A stretch of 64,000 nucleotides of DNA from Byssochlamys sp. IMV 00236 (taxonomy: Eukaryota > Ascomycota > Eurotiomycetes > Eurotiales > Thermoascaceae). The notes below the pieces were generated by a model that did not search any database, was not told the DNA's origin, and saw only the letters and a program-made list of their open reading frames with translations. The DNA is taken from NCBI GenBank assembly GCA_001931875.2, contig MSJH02000625.1:186001-250000 (forward strand), written 5' to 3'. Shown in pieces: positions 10,749 to 22,144 of this stretch (the first letter of the stretch is position 1; every line of letters starts with the position of its first letter). The position numbers were made by a program, and so were the translations under genes.

Positions 10749-12900
10749 TGGATATCGGAATGATCAAAAAAGGAACTTCCTTGGCAGATTGAGGAGGTAT
10801 ATGCACTTTGTTCAAAAACAGTGGTAAGATATGGAACGAATTTGTACGGAGAATCTGTGAATTTCTCCCGTACAGATTTCAAATCACTCCAAACCGTAGT
10901 CGAGATATCCTATTCACGACCCGATGATCAGCAGTCAAATTCTCGGGGAAATGCCAACCAAGCACATAATGGCACAGACCAGCGCCCCTATGAGACATGT
11001 GGCTTTCATTGGATAATAATATTAACGCCACCTTTTGAAGCAGGCACTGAGAGGTGGCTATCATGTAAAAGATAAGCTCACGTCCTTTGTGTGATGGGAC
11101 TAGATATCTCACATGCTTATTCTGATGATCTTGCTTGGTTCAAAACATCTATAATCGTCAATCAAATAATAAGGGGAAGGCACGAGACTCCCAGGCGTGT
11201 ATTGGTCCTTGCGCAATCCTTTCAGACGGACACTTTGGACTGATTACATAGCTTATGTATAGTCTGGGTCGCTGCAAGGACGACATCGAACCCAATAATC
11301 CTTCGCCATCACCTGGCAAAGTTCCACGGTCTCAAGAGTTTAAGGAGACCGCTAGTCTTCTTGCGGGATTGACATCAGTCGCAAATTTGGAGGACGCCAT
11401 ACATTATGCAATTCATACCGCGAATTTTTAGTCTGTGAGTGTTCATAGTTGCGGTCTAGCAGGAAAAAGGGTCATATATGCGAAAAGTACAGCCTTCAGT
11501 CTCAAAGAAAATGGGGTTTAACTATCCGGGGACTGGCAATAAAAGATTATTTTCTTGACCATGGTTCGTTCTTTGTTATCTTGGCTGCTGTTGGCGGATA
11601 GACTTAAGAATAGCCTTGATCAACTAGCTGTACTTCGGTCAATGAAAGAACACGCCACATCCCAGCACCCATGGCCCCTTTGATTCTCCCTTTCATTGAC
11701 AACTAAATTCCCTCAATGAGCACAATTCACCAGCAGCCGATTTCTAGACGCTAAGGATATTCGCTCTACATTCTGATTGTACATACCATGTTAGGATACT
11801 TAAGCTGTGCTCGACTATGTTCTACGCAAGGTCCAAACGGGAGAAGAGGAGTGTAGTCAATGCAGCCACAATAACAATAACATCCAATGATAGATAATGC
11901 ACATCCAAAGATCCAGCAAGATGCGAGAATGGCCCTCTGGGCAATGATCGCCGATGTGACCGTCGCCCTCTCGTTACGAATCTTACAAAAGTACAAGCAT
12001 AACTTAACTTGAAAGTTGAGTAGCGCCTCGATTCCATTATCTCAGCCGGTCATAAAAAATAGATATTATTAAGCTCAAGTACAATCTGCTTGTTGGCTCC
12101 GAGATATGAGCTCAATTTTGCGCCTTGATATCAGTTAATAACTAGCTTGTAGATGATGACACACGGTGCGCAGAACAGCATCACGCACTACTACCAGAAG
12201 AGAATAGATAGTCCAATTGTCCGAGTTCATTGATCCATAAAACATTGAAATCGACAGTAGCAAAGACGAAAGGAGTAACCCCCATTGCTTGGATGTTTGT
12301 CATACAGCAGAATCCAAGTGCTTGGTGCTTCTTGGAGGAATCTTGTAGCGATGCTTGTCACCTCACCTGCACCGAAGCTCTTTTTGCACGGAGTTCCGTT
12401 GGACATCATTATTGCGAACCAGCCCAGGTTGGGAGGTCCGCAAGACTTGGCGGTTGCAGTAGCGGTCGCAGTAGCATTGCTCAACCTGTACACATGCGTT
12501 GGTATAGGCGATCCCGTCCGTGGATTGGTGGTCATTGCATGTTGTGTTAGGCCATACTTAACCCGCATCGTCCATAGCGATGTCATGGTCGCCGATGATC
12601 ACATCCCGTGCAGGGTCTTGATTCACAGAATCAATGCAGGTTCCCGTATCGCTATAATAAGAACCGCAGTGCACAATGTCTATGGATATCCAGAATGATC
12701 AACAGGGACTTCCCAGGACATATTCTAGCGTATGCGGAAATGGACTGGAGTACTAGCAGAGTTCTCCTGGTCACCGCGCCTGGATATCCATGCATATGGA
12801 CGATAGTACTACGCCTCTCAGGCCTTATAAAGCCGCCGATGCTGCTATACGCTAGCACAAAGTCCTAAGAACGAGGTACAGGTCAATTCATACTGTCAAT
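10749..12900. other. Intergenic, 2.1 kb, no secure gene
   Basis: This holds the divergent promoters of the P450 and the carboxypeptidase fragment. Several frames around 12230-12700 on both strands look superficially protein-like (one with Ala-Thr repeats, one Cys-rich), but none can be spliced into a consistent frame or tied to a family. No tRNA seen. Confidence 0.5.
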
Positions 12901-13239
12901 ATGCGGCTTCATCCTCGCTCGATCCTCCTTTCGGCTGCACTGGCGTGGTCAGTGACAGCAGCCCCAACGGAACAGGTGGATGATAAGAGATCCATCGTCG
13001 AGCGAGATGGAATCACCTACCATGTGTTCGAGCATGCAGCAACAGGTGCGAAGATGGAGTTCGTCAAGAACTCGGGGATCTGCGAAACCACCCCCGGAGT
13101 CAACCAATACTCCGGGTATCTGTCCGTAGGAACGGGAATGAATATGTGGTTCTGGTATGTTGTCCGAGGTTGGTCAATCAACCTTATCTAATATATTCAG
13201 GTTCTTCGAGGCCCGAAATAATGCCAGTAACGCGCCACC
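12901..13239 (+). pseudogene. Serine carboxypeptidase (S10) 5' fragment, truncated
   Basis: Exon 12901-13154, a 46-bp intron, and exon 13201 to about 13239 encode only the first ~98 residues of a secreted S10 carboxypeptidase. A signal peptide (residues 1-20, ending AAP) is followed by GICETTPGVNQYSGYLSVG and MNMWFWFFEARNN, the classic start of the catalytic domain. In the family, NAPL is followed by the W-N-GGPG oxyanion region and then the catalytic Ser; here homology stops after NAPP. The next bases are antisense to an oligopeptide transporter gene. The fragment lacks Ser, Asp and His of the triad and cannot be a peptidase. The promoter and start look intact, so a transcript may still be made. 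Confidence 0.88.
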
Positions 13240-13242
13240 GGT
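13236..13242. other. Rearrangement breakpoint joining two truncated genes
   Basis: Carboxypeptidase homology (plus strand) ends and transporter homology (minus strand) starts within the 6-bp palindrome ACCGGT, with no spacer. Both genes lose everything downstream of this point. Confidence 0.8.
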
Positions 13243-14220
13243 GAACAGGAAACCTGGTAACCAATACCAGCAGAAACCGCCCACGAGGACGTACAGAAAG
13301 AATCGATATCGGGATACCCGCCAGCCGTCAGCGACCGGATTAGCGCCACTATGCAGAGTCTCAAACAAGGCACAGTTTGCAAGTGTCGATGGCCAGATCT
13401 TAAATACGAGTTAGCTTATACTTATCTGTAAGCTTCATGCACGTTACCATCTGTGGAGGCTCGACAATATATTTGTACGCTAGACCAGCCAAACCTAGAC
13501 CGAACATTTGCATTGACAATGCCAACAGGATCTGGTAGCCCACCGGTGTGGACATGTGCAAGTAGACCTTTTGCGCTTGAATAATTGCGCTTGCCTGGTC
13601 TGGTCAGATTCATCTTCAACCATACAATACAATTTCAGGAGAAACAACAAACCCATGATTGGCCGAAGCTCAGATTCGACATGATAGTGATGACAGCATG
13701 CTCTTTGATGTTGAAGTGATGGTCAGGGTTCAGCACGAAGTTCCAACGCCCGAAAATACGGAAAGTCTTCAGAGGGAGGGACTTCGCCAGCATACAACCG
13801 ACAGGGTAGCTGACCAGCTGTGCTACCAATGAAGTTATCGTGACGCTGGGGTATCGCATGGAGAAGAACTGATTGATTCCGGTTCCGACCTATACATACA
13901 TGTTAGCTATTACCCGTATACAGACATGTATCTCACCAGTTTCGGCTGCGCACCAATGTAAAGACTACCCCCAGGAACCACATGCGGACAGTGTTGACGG
14001 GAATGCTAGGATCATCCGTGTTTGGTACGTTCGCGCGCACTTCCAGGTAGGGTGAATTGTCGGATTCCACCGTATATTCGACATTGGTCTCACCGATTGC
14101 GATCTCAATCGCCTCATCAGCAGTGACAGGTGCATGCTTAGGCTCTCCATCGCTGTAGGGATATTTGCGATCACCTCCCTCGATATCCCCTTCATGAGAA
14201 GCAGCTTGCGTAGACGCCAT
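13240..14220 (-). pseudogene. Oligopeptide transporter (OPT family) 5' fragment, truncated
   Basis: Exons 14220-13954, 13889-13653, 13594-13448 and 13398 to about 13240 encode roughly the first 270 residues of an OPT transporter, a family usually near 800 aa. The first true ATG is 14220 (MASTQAASHEGD). Recognisable segments are NQFFSMRYPSV, FNIKEHAVITIMSNLSFGQ, PPQMIWPSTLANCALFETLH and FCWYWLPGFLFT; the usual NPGPFN is NPDHHFN here. All introns have good splice sites and no stop lies before the end of homology, so decay is recent. Homology ceases within ACCGGT at 13237-13242, where antisense carboxypeptidase sequence begins. Most transmembrane helices are missing, so transport is unlikely. 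Confidence 0.88.
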
Positions 14221-14900
14221 GGCCGGGTCAATCAACTTCAATTACTGAATGCAGCTGGGATCCTTCCCATAGTCCTTTCTGGCGGGCAGCCTTTATACAT
14301 CGTGCACAGCTGTTCCGATGTCCGCCATCGCAGCAGTCGCTATCTAGAGCTCCACCAAGATACACGCTGGGAACGGTTCCCATGGTCCAGATAACCCATA
14401 TTCCCCGTTCAAGGCGGGGAATTCCAATGCTTAGCGACCCCAGCTAGATCTCAGTCAGGTCCAAGCGAAGTTCTAAGGCGGGGAGGATGAATGAATTCAA
14501 TTGATACGAACGAACTTCAAGTAAGGTCCAAGCGAGCCGGTCTGATTGGTCCATGGCCAAACTTCCCCTCTCCTTAAGTGACGGACGGTGGCCGAAACAA
14601 CGTCTCGTGGCTCGATATCGTCTCCGATAAACTAGAAAATACCTGAAGTCAATGGGACCTCTTGTGGCGTGACTCGAGGAACGATCGCCTGGACCTTCTG
14701 AAACAGCAGCTTGTACAGAATTGCATGGAAATGGTAAAGTATCGCACTTCGTTATTCCTCCGTTATCGGTGAGACCGATTGTAAATATATAGCCATAGTT
14801 CGATAAGAAAACCACATCTTATATCGAGCTCTGGCAAAAAAACCGACCCTTCCTTCCATTACTCAAGACGAAAAACTCAGCAACAATCTTCCGAAAGACC
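14221..14900. promoter_or_regulatory. Divergent promoter region: transporter fragment / amadoriase
   Basis: 680 bp separate the two divergently transcribed start codons. No gene seen. Near 14787 a TATATAG stretch lies about 110 bp before the amadoriase ATG. Confidence 0.45.
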
Positions 14901-16274
14901 ATGTCAATACCTCAATCTTCAGCCATCATTATCGTCGGGGCAGGCACCTGGGGAACGTCTACCGCCCTTCATCTCGCACGACAGGGCTATAAGAACGTCA
15001 CTCTATTCGATCGATATCCGGTACCTTCACCAATATCTGCTGGAAATGACGTGAACAAAGTCGTGTCTCCTGGGCAATACAGCGTTGACCAGGACCGAGT
15101 GGATGTCAACACGGCCCTAACAATGGAGGCCATGAGAGCCTGGATGACCGATCCTCTCTTCAAACCATATTACCACGACACCGGCCTGTTAATGTCTGCA
15201 ACTACACCAGCTGGTATGCAACGTCTCGGTGTACGTGTAAGGCCCGGAGAAGAGGATAACATAGTCCCTATTGATCGACCGGAAGATTTCCGCAAGCTAG
15301 CTCCGCCTGGTGTTCTGCGCGGGGAATTCCCCGGCTGGAAAGGCTATCTGACCCGTAAAGGTGCTGGATGGGCACAGGCTCGCAATGCTCTTGCTGCAGC
15401 GGCACAGGAGGCTCAGCGACTGGGTGTGAAGATACTCGCAGGTGGTTCTGCAGGTCAGGTCGTCACGCTGATATTCGAGTACAACGACGTCAAAGGCGTT
15501 GTGACCGCGGACGGCAAAATTCACCGTGCAGAGAGAACAATCCTATGTGCTGGGGCAGCTGCAGGACAATTTATCGATTTCCAAGGCCAACTCCGTCCTA
15601 CAGCGTGGACAATCGCACATATCGCATTGTCACCGGAGGAGCGAAAGCAGTATCAGAACATCCCCGTCATATTCAACATCGAGAAAGGATTCTTTTTTGA
15701 GCCGGACGAAGATGGCGAGATCAAACTCTGTGACGAGCATCCAGGTTACACGAACATGACCCGCTTACCGGATGGAGAGTTGGCAAGTGTCCCTTTCGAG
15801 AAGACGCAGATACCAAAGGAGTCAGAAGGTCGCATCAGAGCTCTGCTTCGAGAGACCATGCCTCAGCTGGCGGACCGGTCATTCAGCTTTGCTCGGATCT
15901 GTTGGTGTGCAGACACAGCGAATCGGGAATTTATCATTGACCGACACCCTAAATACCGGTCTCTAGTCTTAGGATGCGGTGCATCTGGTCGAGGTAGGTG
16001 GCGTAGCTTGTGATCTTGAACCACATGTATAGAGAAACTGACAATAAACCCAGGATTCAAGTATCTTCCTACTATTGGCCGCACCATCATAGATGCCATG
16101 CAGGATAACATACCGCCTAAGATGCACGAATGTCTGAAATGGAACCCAGGGGTAGCAGCCTCGCGTAACTGGGCCGACACCCTGGGTCGATTTGGAGGTC
16201 CGAACAAGGTGATGGACTTTGCGAATGTCTCTGAATGGACTGCAGTTCCACAAAGAGATCTTTCGAAGTTGTAA
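14901..16274 (+). CDS. Amadoriase (fructosyl amino acid oxidase), peroxisomal
   Basis: Exons 14901-15993 and 16054-16274 (60-bp intron) give 437 aa, matching the about 438 aa of Aspergillus amadoriases. These FAD enzymes oxidatively split fructosyl amino acids to glucosone, amino acid and H2O2. The N-terminal dinucleotide fold is VGAGTWGTSTALHLA. The SFARICWCADTANREF segment holds the Cys that carries covalent FAD in the A. fumigatus enzyme, near residue 335-340. GCGASGRGFKYLP spans the splice junction. The protein ends in SKL, a type 1 peroxisomal signal, which places the H2O2 producer beside catalase. The gene looks intact; very secure call. Confidence 0.95.
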
Positions 16275-17261
16275 TCATGTGGATATATCCTAGCTAGTAA
16301 CGTGTGTAAACAAAATAGCTATTTAGAGATACTGTCCTAGATGTCTCCTAGTCAGGTAGCAGCTGCTAAAGAGAAACAGAGTTATGTTGAATAATATTGC
16401 ACCTTACAGTAAATCTTCAGTACTAGATTACCGGAAAGCTTGATAAGCTGCGACAGAGCACCGATAATCAGAGAAAAGAGACTGCTTCTCCATCCTTCAA
16501 GTGGTGGCCAACTGCTCGAGATGCGGACATAACGACCTCACTGCCATTATTGGGAAGCGTAAATATCTTCCGCTGAGGCAGATGTTTGTATGTTTCCATG
16601 TGGAAATCTGCTCTTGGGGATGGATCATCTGGTACAAAACTATGATGATCAGTTCTTTTTCCCGCCTGGAGAAACTGTCAGTATACTCTTCCATTCCATT
16701 GACCATCTGCCGATAATGTGGGTGACGAGGCTGATTAGTCTTGGTCACAGTTTCTGGAAACGCGCTGTTCTGGATTGTGAGAGTTGATCTTCTTATTTGA
16801 GCTTCATGTCAGATGCATATTTAGTTTTATTTACTTATACTGATGGTAGCATTTAGAAGAGAAGGAAGATGAATATCAATGAGTCGCTGTGGTATCTTTG
16901 AATTTTTATAGTTTCTGTAACAACATGGAAGGTATCATCATCCACGATTCATCCCATCCAGAACCCCGACGCCTCAAAAGGATGCATGACCATTCAGAAT
17001 CATTGCCAACAACAACAGTCACACGCTGACTGGCAGCAAAACAGGAAGAGTATAGACAAAATCAACTAGCATCGTCTTCCCAGCAGAAACATACCTCCAG
17101 ACCGCACCATGCGATGTTTCGCCATATATCAGACAAACGGAACAATGGCCGCAATAACCGATAGGAACGAGGTTAGAGAAGAGAAACCATGCTTGCATAG
17201 GCATTTCGTTGGTATAGTGACGCGTGTATAATACATGAAATTAAGGAAGAAAAAAGAGCAT
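16275..17261. other. Convergent intergenic, no gene seen
   Basis: 3' flanks of the amadoriase and peptide transporter genes. Short overlapping frames at 16500-16790 exist on both strands, but without recognisable motifs or splice sites. Confidence 0.5.
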
Positions 17262-19249
17262 CTAGTTCTTCTCCTCAGTCGGCGCCACAGGCGGGGGGTA
17301 TTCTTCGGCATCTAGCGCGTTCATCTCCTCCTCCTTGTCATTCAGGTGACGGAAGAGGATGAAGAAGATAATACCGGTGGTGAAGGAAGCACAGGCCAGA
17401 CCGACAAACATCCACAGAATAGCCGGGTCGTAGGCAACAGGCGTCAGGGCCTCACCGATAGCAGAACCGAAGGCGTTGGTCAGCAGATACATGGACTGGA
17501 CGAACGACTTCATGGTCGGTGGGGCCTTGGTGTATGCGTACTCCAGACCAGACACGGAGGCGAAGATCTCGGAGATACCGATGAAAAAGTAGGCAGGGGT
17601 CTGAATGGCAATGTGCACGTGGTTACCCTGAGCGGTACCGTCCACTATTGACGCATCACACAGCGGCTGGTCATAGCAGGGACCGGAGCTGTAGATGATG
17701 TGCTGCACGATAGCAGCGTACATCATGGCCAGCGAAGCGACGATGAAGCCCAGAGAGATACGGGTGATTGGCTTGAACGGGATGTGGAGACGGCGCAGGA
17801 GCGGGTAGACGAGCGTCTCGAGGACCGGAATGAAGACGATGATGGAGATGGGATCGAAGTTCTGCATCAAGTCATTGGGGATGCCGTGGCCCTCCATCTG
17901 ACCTGCCTGGGTGACGAAGTTTCCAGAGAACTGGCCGTAGACAACCCAGTAGATGGGATAGAAACAGAAGACGCGGCAGGCAACCAGGGCACGCTTGACC
18001 TCGTCGACAAAGTGGTCGTCCCAAGGGAGGCTGGTCCGCCTGCCTCCGTTGGCGGCCTGCCAGCTGGGCTTGGCTGCATCCATGTTGCGATGGACAACCA
18101 TTAGACCAAGGGCCTTGAAGGCGTTGGTGATGATCGATCCCTGCGGCGGGCGGACAATGTAGTACTTGCGACCAACGATCAAAACAGCCGTACCGCAGAA
18201 GAACATGCACAGACAGAGCAAGTATGCGGACCAGAAGCCGATGTACAGCTCCATGTAAGGGGTCGCCAGCAGTGACAGAGAACCGAGGTTGATACAGCCG
18301 TAGAAAATCATATAGATACGCTGCACGGTGACACCAGGGTCGATGATGACACGCTCACCCTTGGGAGTGGTTTTGATAGCCATCTTCTTGCGGGTATATT
18401 GATCCGCAATCTGCAAGGAATTAGCAGTGGGACAGAAACAGGTAGGGTCCTTATCGACTTACCAGAGGAGCGACGTTACTCTTGATACCACCCGTTCCGA
18501 TACCGATGACGATGATGGATACAACGAAGCCTCCCAGACCGGCCCCATGTGCCAGGGCCGTGGGGATCGAAGTGCAAACCAAGATCAGAAGACCGACGAG
18601 ATAGACGATACAGAAGACCACGATGGCCTTGTACTTTCCCAGGTACTGGTCCGCAACAATAGCACCGAAAATAGGAGTAACTAATCATGCTTGTCAGTCA
18701 GGGCCCACGATGTGTATCCGGCCTTGCTTCCTCCTAACTTACCATAACACCAGAACTGGAAGAACGTCGACAGACCAGTGGCACCCTGGTGGCCCATACC
18801 CAGCGCACCACGACCCTCGCTGCCATCAAGAGGACGCTGGATGTAGTTCTGGAACAGACCCGACATTCCATAGTAGGTGAATCGCTCACTGAGCTCGACG
18901 GCGGCCACCAGCCAGGCGGAGAGGGGCAAGTGCTCTGCGATATGGCGCAGAGTGCGCTTCTCATCCTCAGTGGGCTCTTCGCCATCAGGCGTGATGGAAG
19001 GAGCCTTCTCATCAACCTCACCCTGCACCATCTTCTCGCCGGTGATCACGTCCCGGTTCGTTGGCAGCGGGCCACCCAGCAAATCAGTCGGAGGATGAGC
19101 GCCCTCGACATTGTCGAACTGCTGGTGCAGCCTGTTCATGAGAGAGGTCAGCCCACTCGTCCGCTTTTTTGGAAATTTCACATCCAAAACACAACACGTC
19201 GCAGGGTCACTTACTGCGCGGCCTCGAACTCGTGGTCTCCGGTCGACAT
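17262..19249 (-). CDS. PTR2-type di/tripeptide:proton symporter (POT family)
   Basis: Exons 19249-19215, 19131-18743, 18680-18463 and 18410-17262 (introns 83, 62, 52 bp) give 596 aa. The ATG at 19249 heads an 11-codon first exon, MSTGDHEFEAA, that splices into QLHQQFDNVEGA. Family signatures are present: ELSERFTYYGM (ExxER on helix 1), the IGIGTGGIKSNVAPL segment and IFYGCINLGSLSL, the PTR2 second signature. About twelve membrane helices are expected, with charged hydrophilic ends. It imports small peptides across the plasma membrane. One AreA-like TTATCT site lies near 19748, too weak alone to claim nitrogen control. Confidence 0.93.
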
Positions 19250-22144
19250 GGTGATGGATGGGACACAGCCTTGTGCAGAGCTCTTCCCGGCGCAACGATC
19301 TGGGGGGGGGATTTTCGCACGCACACAGCAGACAAGGAGATCGTGCGAGAGCGTTCCCCGAGGGGGACTTATAGTCCATTTCCACTACAGACCAAGACTC
19401 CCGAGGATTGAACACAGACCGGGAGGGGCCTAGGCGCGCCCGCCGGTTGACACTGGCGGGCCGATCGATCGGGAACAGCAGGCCATCCACGAATCGCAAG
19501 TACGACAGAGCGCGCTTGAGCACGACAGACTCGGCGCCGCCGAGCGGAGAGACCCAGAATGTAACGTCCAGAGAAGCAGCAGCAAGACAGGCGAGTGTTT
19601 CTGGAATCTTACCGGGTCGGGCTATCCTGGAGTCGGAGTCCGCCGGTGGCGGCGGAGCAGAAAACCAGCGCTTTGTATGGTAAACAATATCTAATGGAAA
19701 TCGTGCCTGGTACCTCTTTCAGTCGGCTGTTGATCCGTGGTCGCCTCTTATCTGCGGCGACTAACTAAGTACCATAGTGTCGCGTGAGACAGCAAGTCGG
19801 ACGCATCTTTGTTTCCGGGACCCATGGACTTGCTGTCTGGACCTGGCTCTCGAGGCTCTCGAGCTTTGCTGATTGCGGAGCGCTTGCAACTACCGGCTAT
19901 ACAACTGATGCTAACCCTCTCCTGTCATAGTTGTGTGCTCTGTCCTCCACTGTATGACTGGTGAAATCGGCAGTCTCAATTGCACGTCAATTCCGGGGAT
20001 CCATGCTGAATGAATCTCCAATCTTCGATCGGTGAAGTTTGTTGAATCATGTCGCGCTCAAGCCCTGGGGAACAGATTAAAACCACCGGATAGCCTGTTC
20101 TCTATCCTCGAAACGGTAATTCCTACGCGAGGAAAGGAAGATACCAAAAACACCCGATGCCAACCGCCGGTTCTTCCTTTCGTGAGCGGTTCTCTCCGCT
20201 CTTTTTTTCCCCGCGTTATCATGCTGCAGGGGCCTCCTGTTACGAAAGGCAATTTGATGATTTTGATCACAGCTGTAGCATGTATTGGTCGGTACCAGCC
20301 GCTCTCTGGCTTGCTGTCTGCGATCTCGCGGGCAAAAGCTCAGACCTGGTGTGTCTAAGTAACCCGCTAGTCGCTGTTGTAACGTTGCACGATCAAACGA
20401 ACGCACTGTCGATCGTCCTCCACGCATCCGGTGACACCCACAGAACCGGTTCAGCTATGCTGGTATGTATGGTATGGTAGATAGTAGTTATCTATGGAAC
20501 TCGCTGCAATCAGGATGATATTATTGCCCTGATTCGCTGTCCCTGTTGGTTGTCTTATCATTGCAGCTTTGCGGACTTTGCTCGCCAACCAAGCCAGCCT
20601 TGACAAGAAGCCCGCTCCGGGACTAGTTGTATAACAAGTATAGCTCCGAGTTCCTCTGTTTCTTGGCAAGCTGGCTTGAAGCCACGCTTCTTGGCATCAT
20701 CTCTCGCTCAATCTCATACCGTCGAGTACTCCGTGCTTCTCCACCCGTTAGTCCCTTTCCAAGACGGCACCAGCATGGACCGTGCCATAGACAGGCTTGG
20801 TGAAGCTTGACGGTGCTTAGCAGGCGCAGCAAAGACCAGGAACGACCCCTTCTGGTATCCCAGCACGCGTTGGAGTAAGACACACTTGAGTGGACTAGAT
20901 ATTATTACCAACATCCAGTGTGGTGTAACATGTCGATCAGCTAGCTGTAAGTACAGTACATACACAGCCCATATCATAAGTGAGACTTCGAAGTCGTAGA
21001 AAGAAATCAACGTCTGTTGTTCTTTTTCTTCTCTTCGAACAGGGAGATTAATTAATTAATCAATTAATTTAATTCGCACAAAAAACACCCAATCACCGCT
21101 CATCTCCGATTGGTCCGTATCAAGTCTTGGCATTCCTCCTTCCGCAGCCAATCAAATCCCACCATTCCCTCTCTCTCTCCCTCTCTCTCTTTTTCTCTCT
21201 CAGAGATAACAAATGCAACTCCAGCATGCACAAGGAGTCGCCTTTCCTTTATCGCCTTTTTCTCCCTCCCTCTTTCTTCTCGTATCTTCAATACACCTCC
21301 ATCTCAATGGCCAGGTCTCATCTGCGCTCCGGCCCCTACCTATCAAACTTCTCCCGCTGCTGCAGTGAATAACTGTGGCGCCACAGCCACTGCAACCCTG
21401 CTGTCTGTGTGCAAGGAAAAATTAACTACAGTGGAACGAATCCTCTATCGCCGATTACAGATACATATTGAATGCCAAGACCGATCACGCTGATTAATCT
21501 GGAGTACAGTAGAAAGAAAGACTAGTTACCATAGGACTACATACTGGTAGAACATAAGCAAATGCCGGCTTCTTACCTCACGTGGCACTTTGAATAACTA
21601 TCTCACGACTAGTTAGTTGTGGGGGGGCCGATGGGGAATCGGGGATCTCGCTTAACCATGCTGTCTCGAGACTGGAGATGGATGCTAGTAGTGACTAGAT
21701 CTGGATCGGTCTATATTTCTTGGTATCCTAATTTTACCGGATAACATCTTCACAGAGTGTTGGGCGGAATTATTGATAATAATGAACAATTATTATTGTG
21801 CCGCAGGCTAACTAACTAACTATCAATGACAGGAATCTTGGCAGGCGCCTCAATAATTTACTACTGGTCATTGTTTTATGGTACTTCCGCTGTTATCAGG
21901 ACTCTGGATTCTCGCGAAACTACGGTAAACGATATTGCGGAACTCTTGGCCTGATCCACTGGTTATGTTGTTGATAAAGCGAGAGTTCCATGGTTCCACT
22001 CAGGGTTCGAAGATGGCAGCAAGGTGTGTAGGTGATCTTTCGAAATTGGTATACACTACACTACTATCTATGGTAACTATGGTACTAGCCTCATGTACAT
22101 CACATCACACCATCTCATGCCATATACAGAAGAACTTCAGGCGT
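19250..22144. other. Intergenic, 2.9 kb, no gene seen
   Basis: Contains the PTR2 promoter, a pyrimidine tract (21167-21201) and AT-rich TTAATTAATTAAT-type sequence near 21047-21072. Frames on both strands are short and featureless. Confidence 0.5.
21167..21201 (+). repeat. CT-rich microsatellite-like tract
   Basis: About 35 bases of near-pure CT dinucleotides with a short T run. Such tracts are common in fungal promoters and 5' leaders. Confidence 0.75.

Noticed and set aside
12227..12720. Protein-like frames on both strands, including an Ala-Thr repeat stretch and a Cys-rich minus-strand stretch
   Set aside because: The Cys-rich pieces need incompatible splice phases, there is no signal-peptide exon, and opposite-strand frames are equally open; no family resemblance.
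17346..18104. Long plus-strand frames opposite the PTR2 gene
   Set aside because: Antisense shadows of a well-supported transporter gene, rich in codons complementary to its hydrophobic helices.
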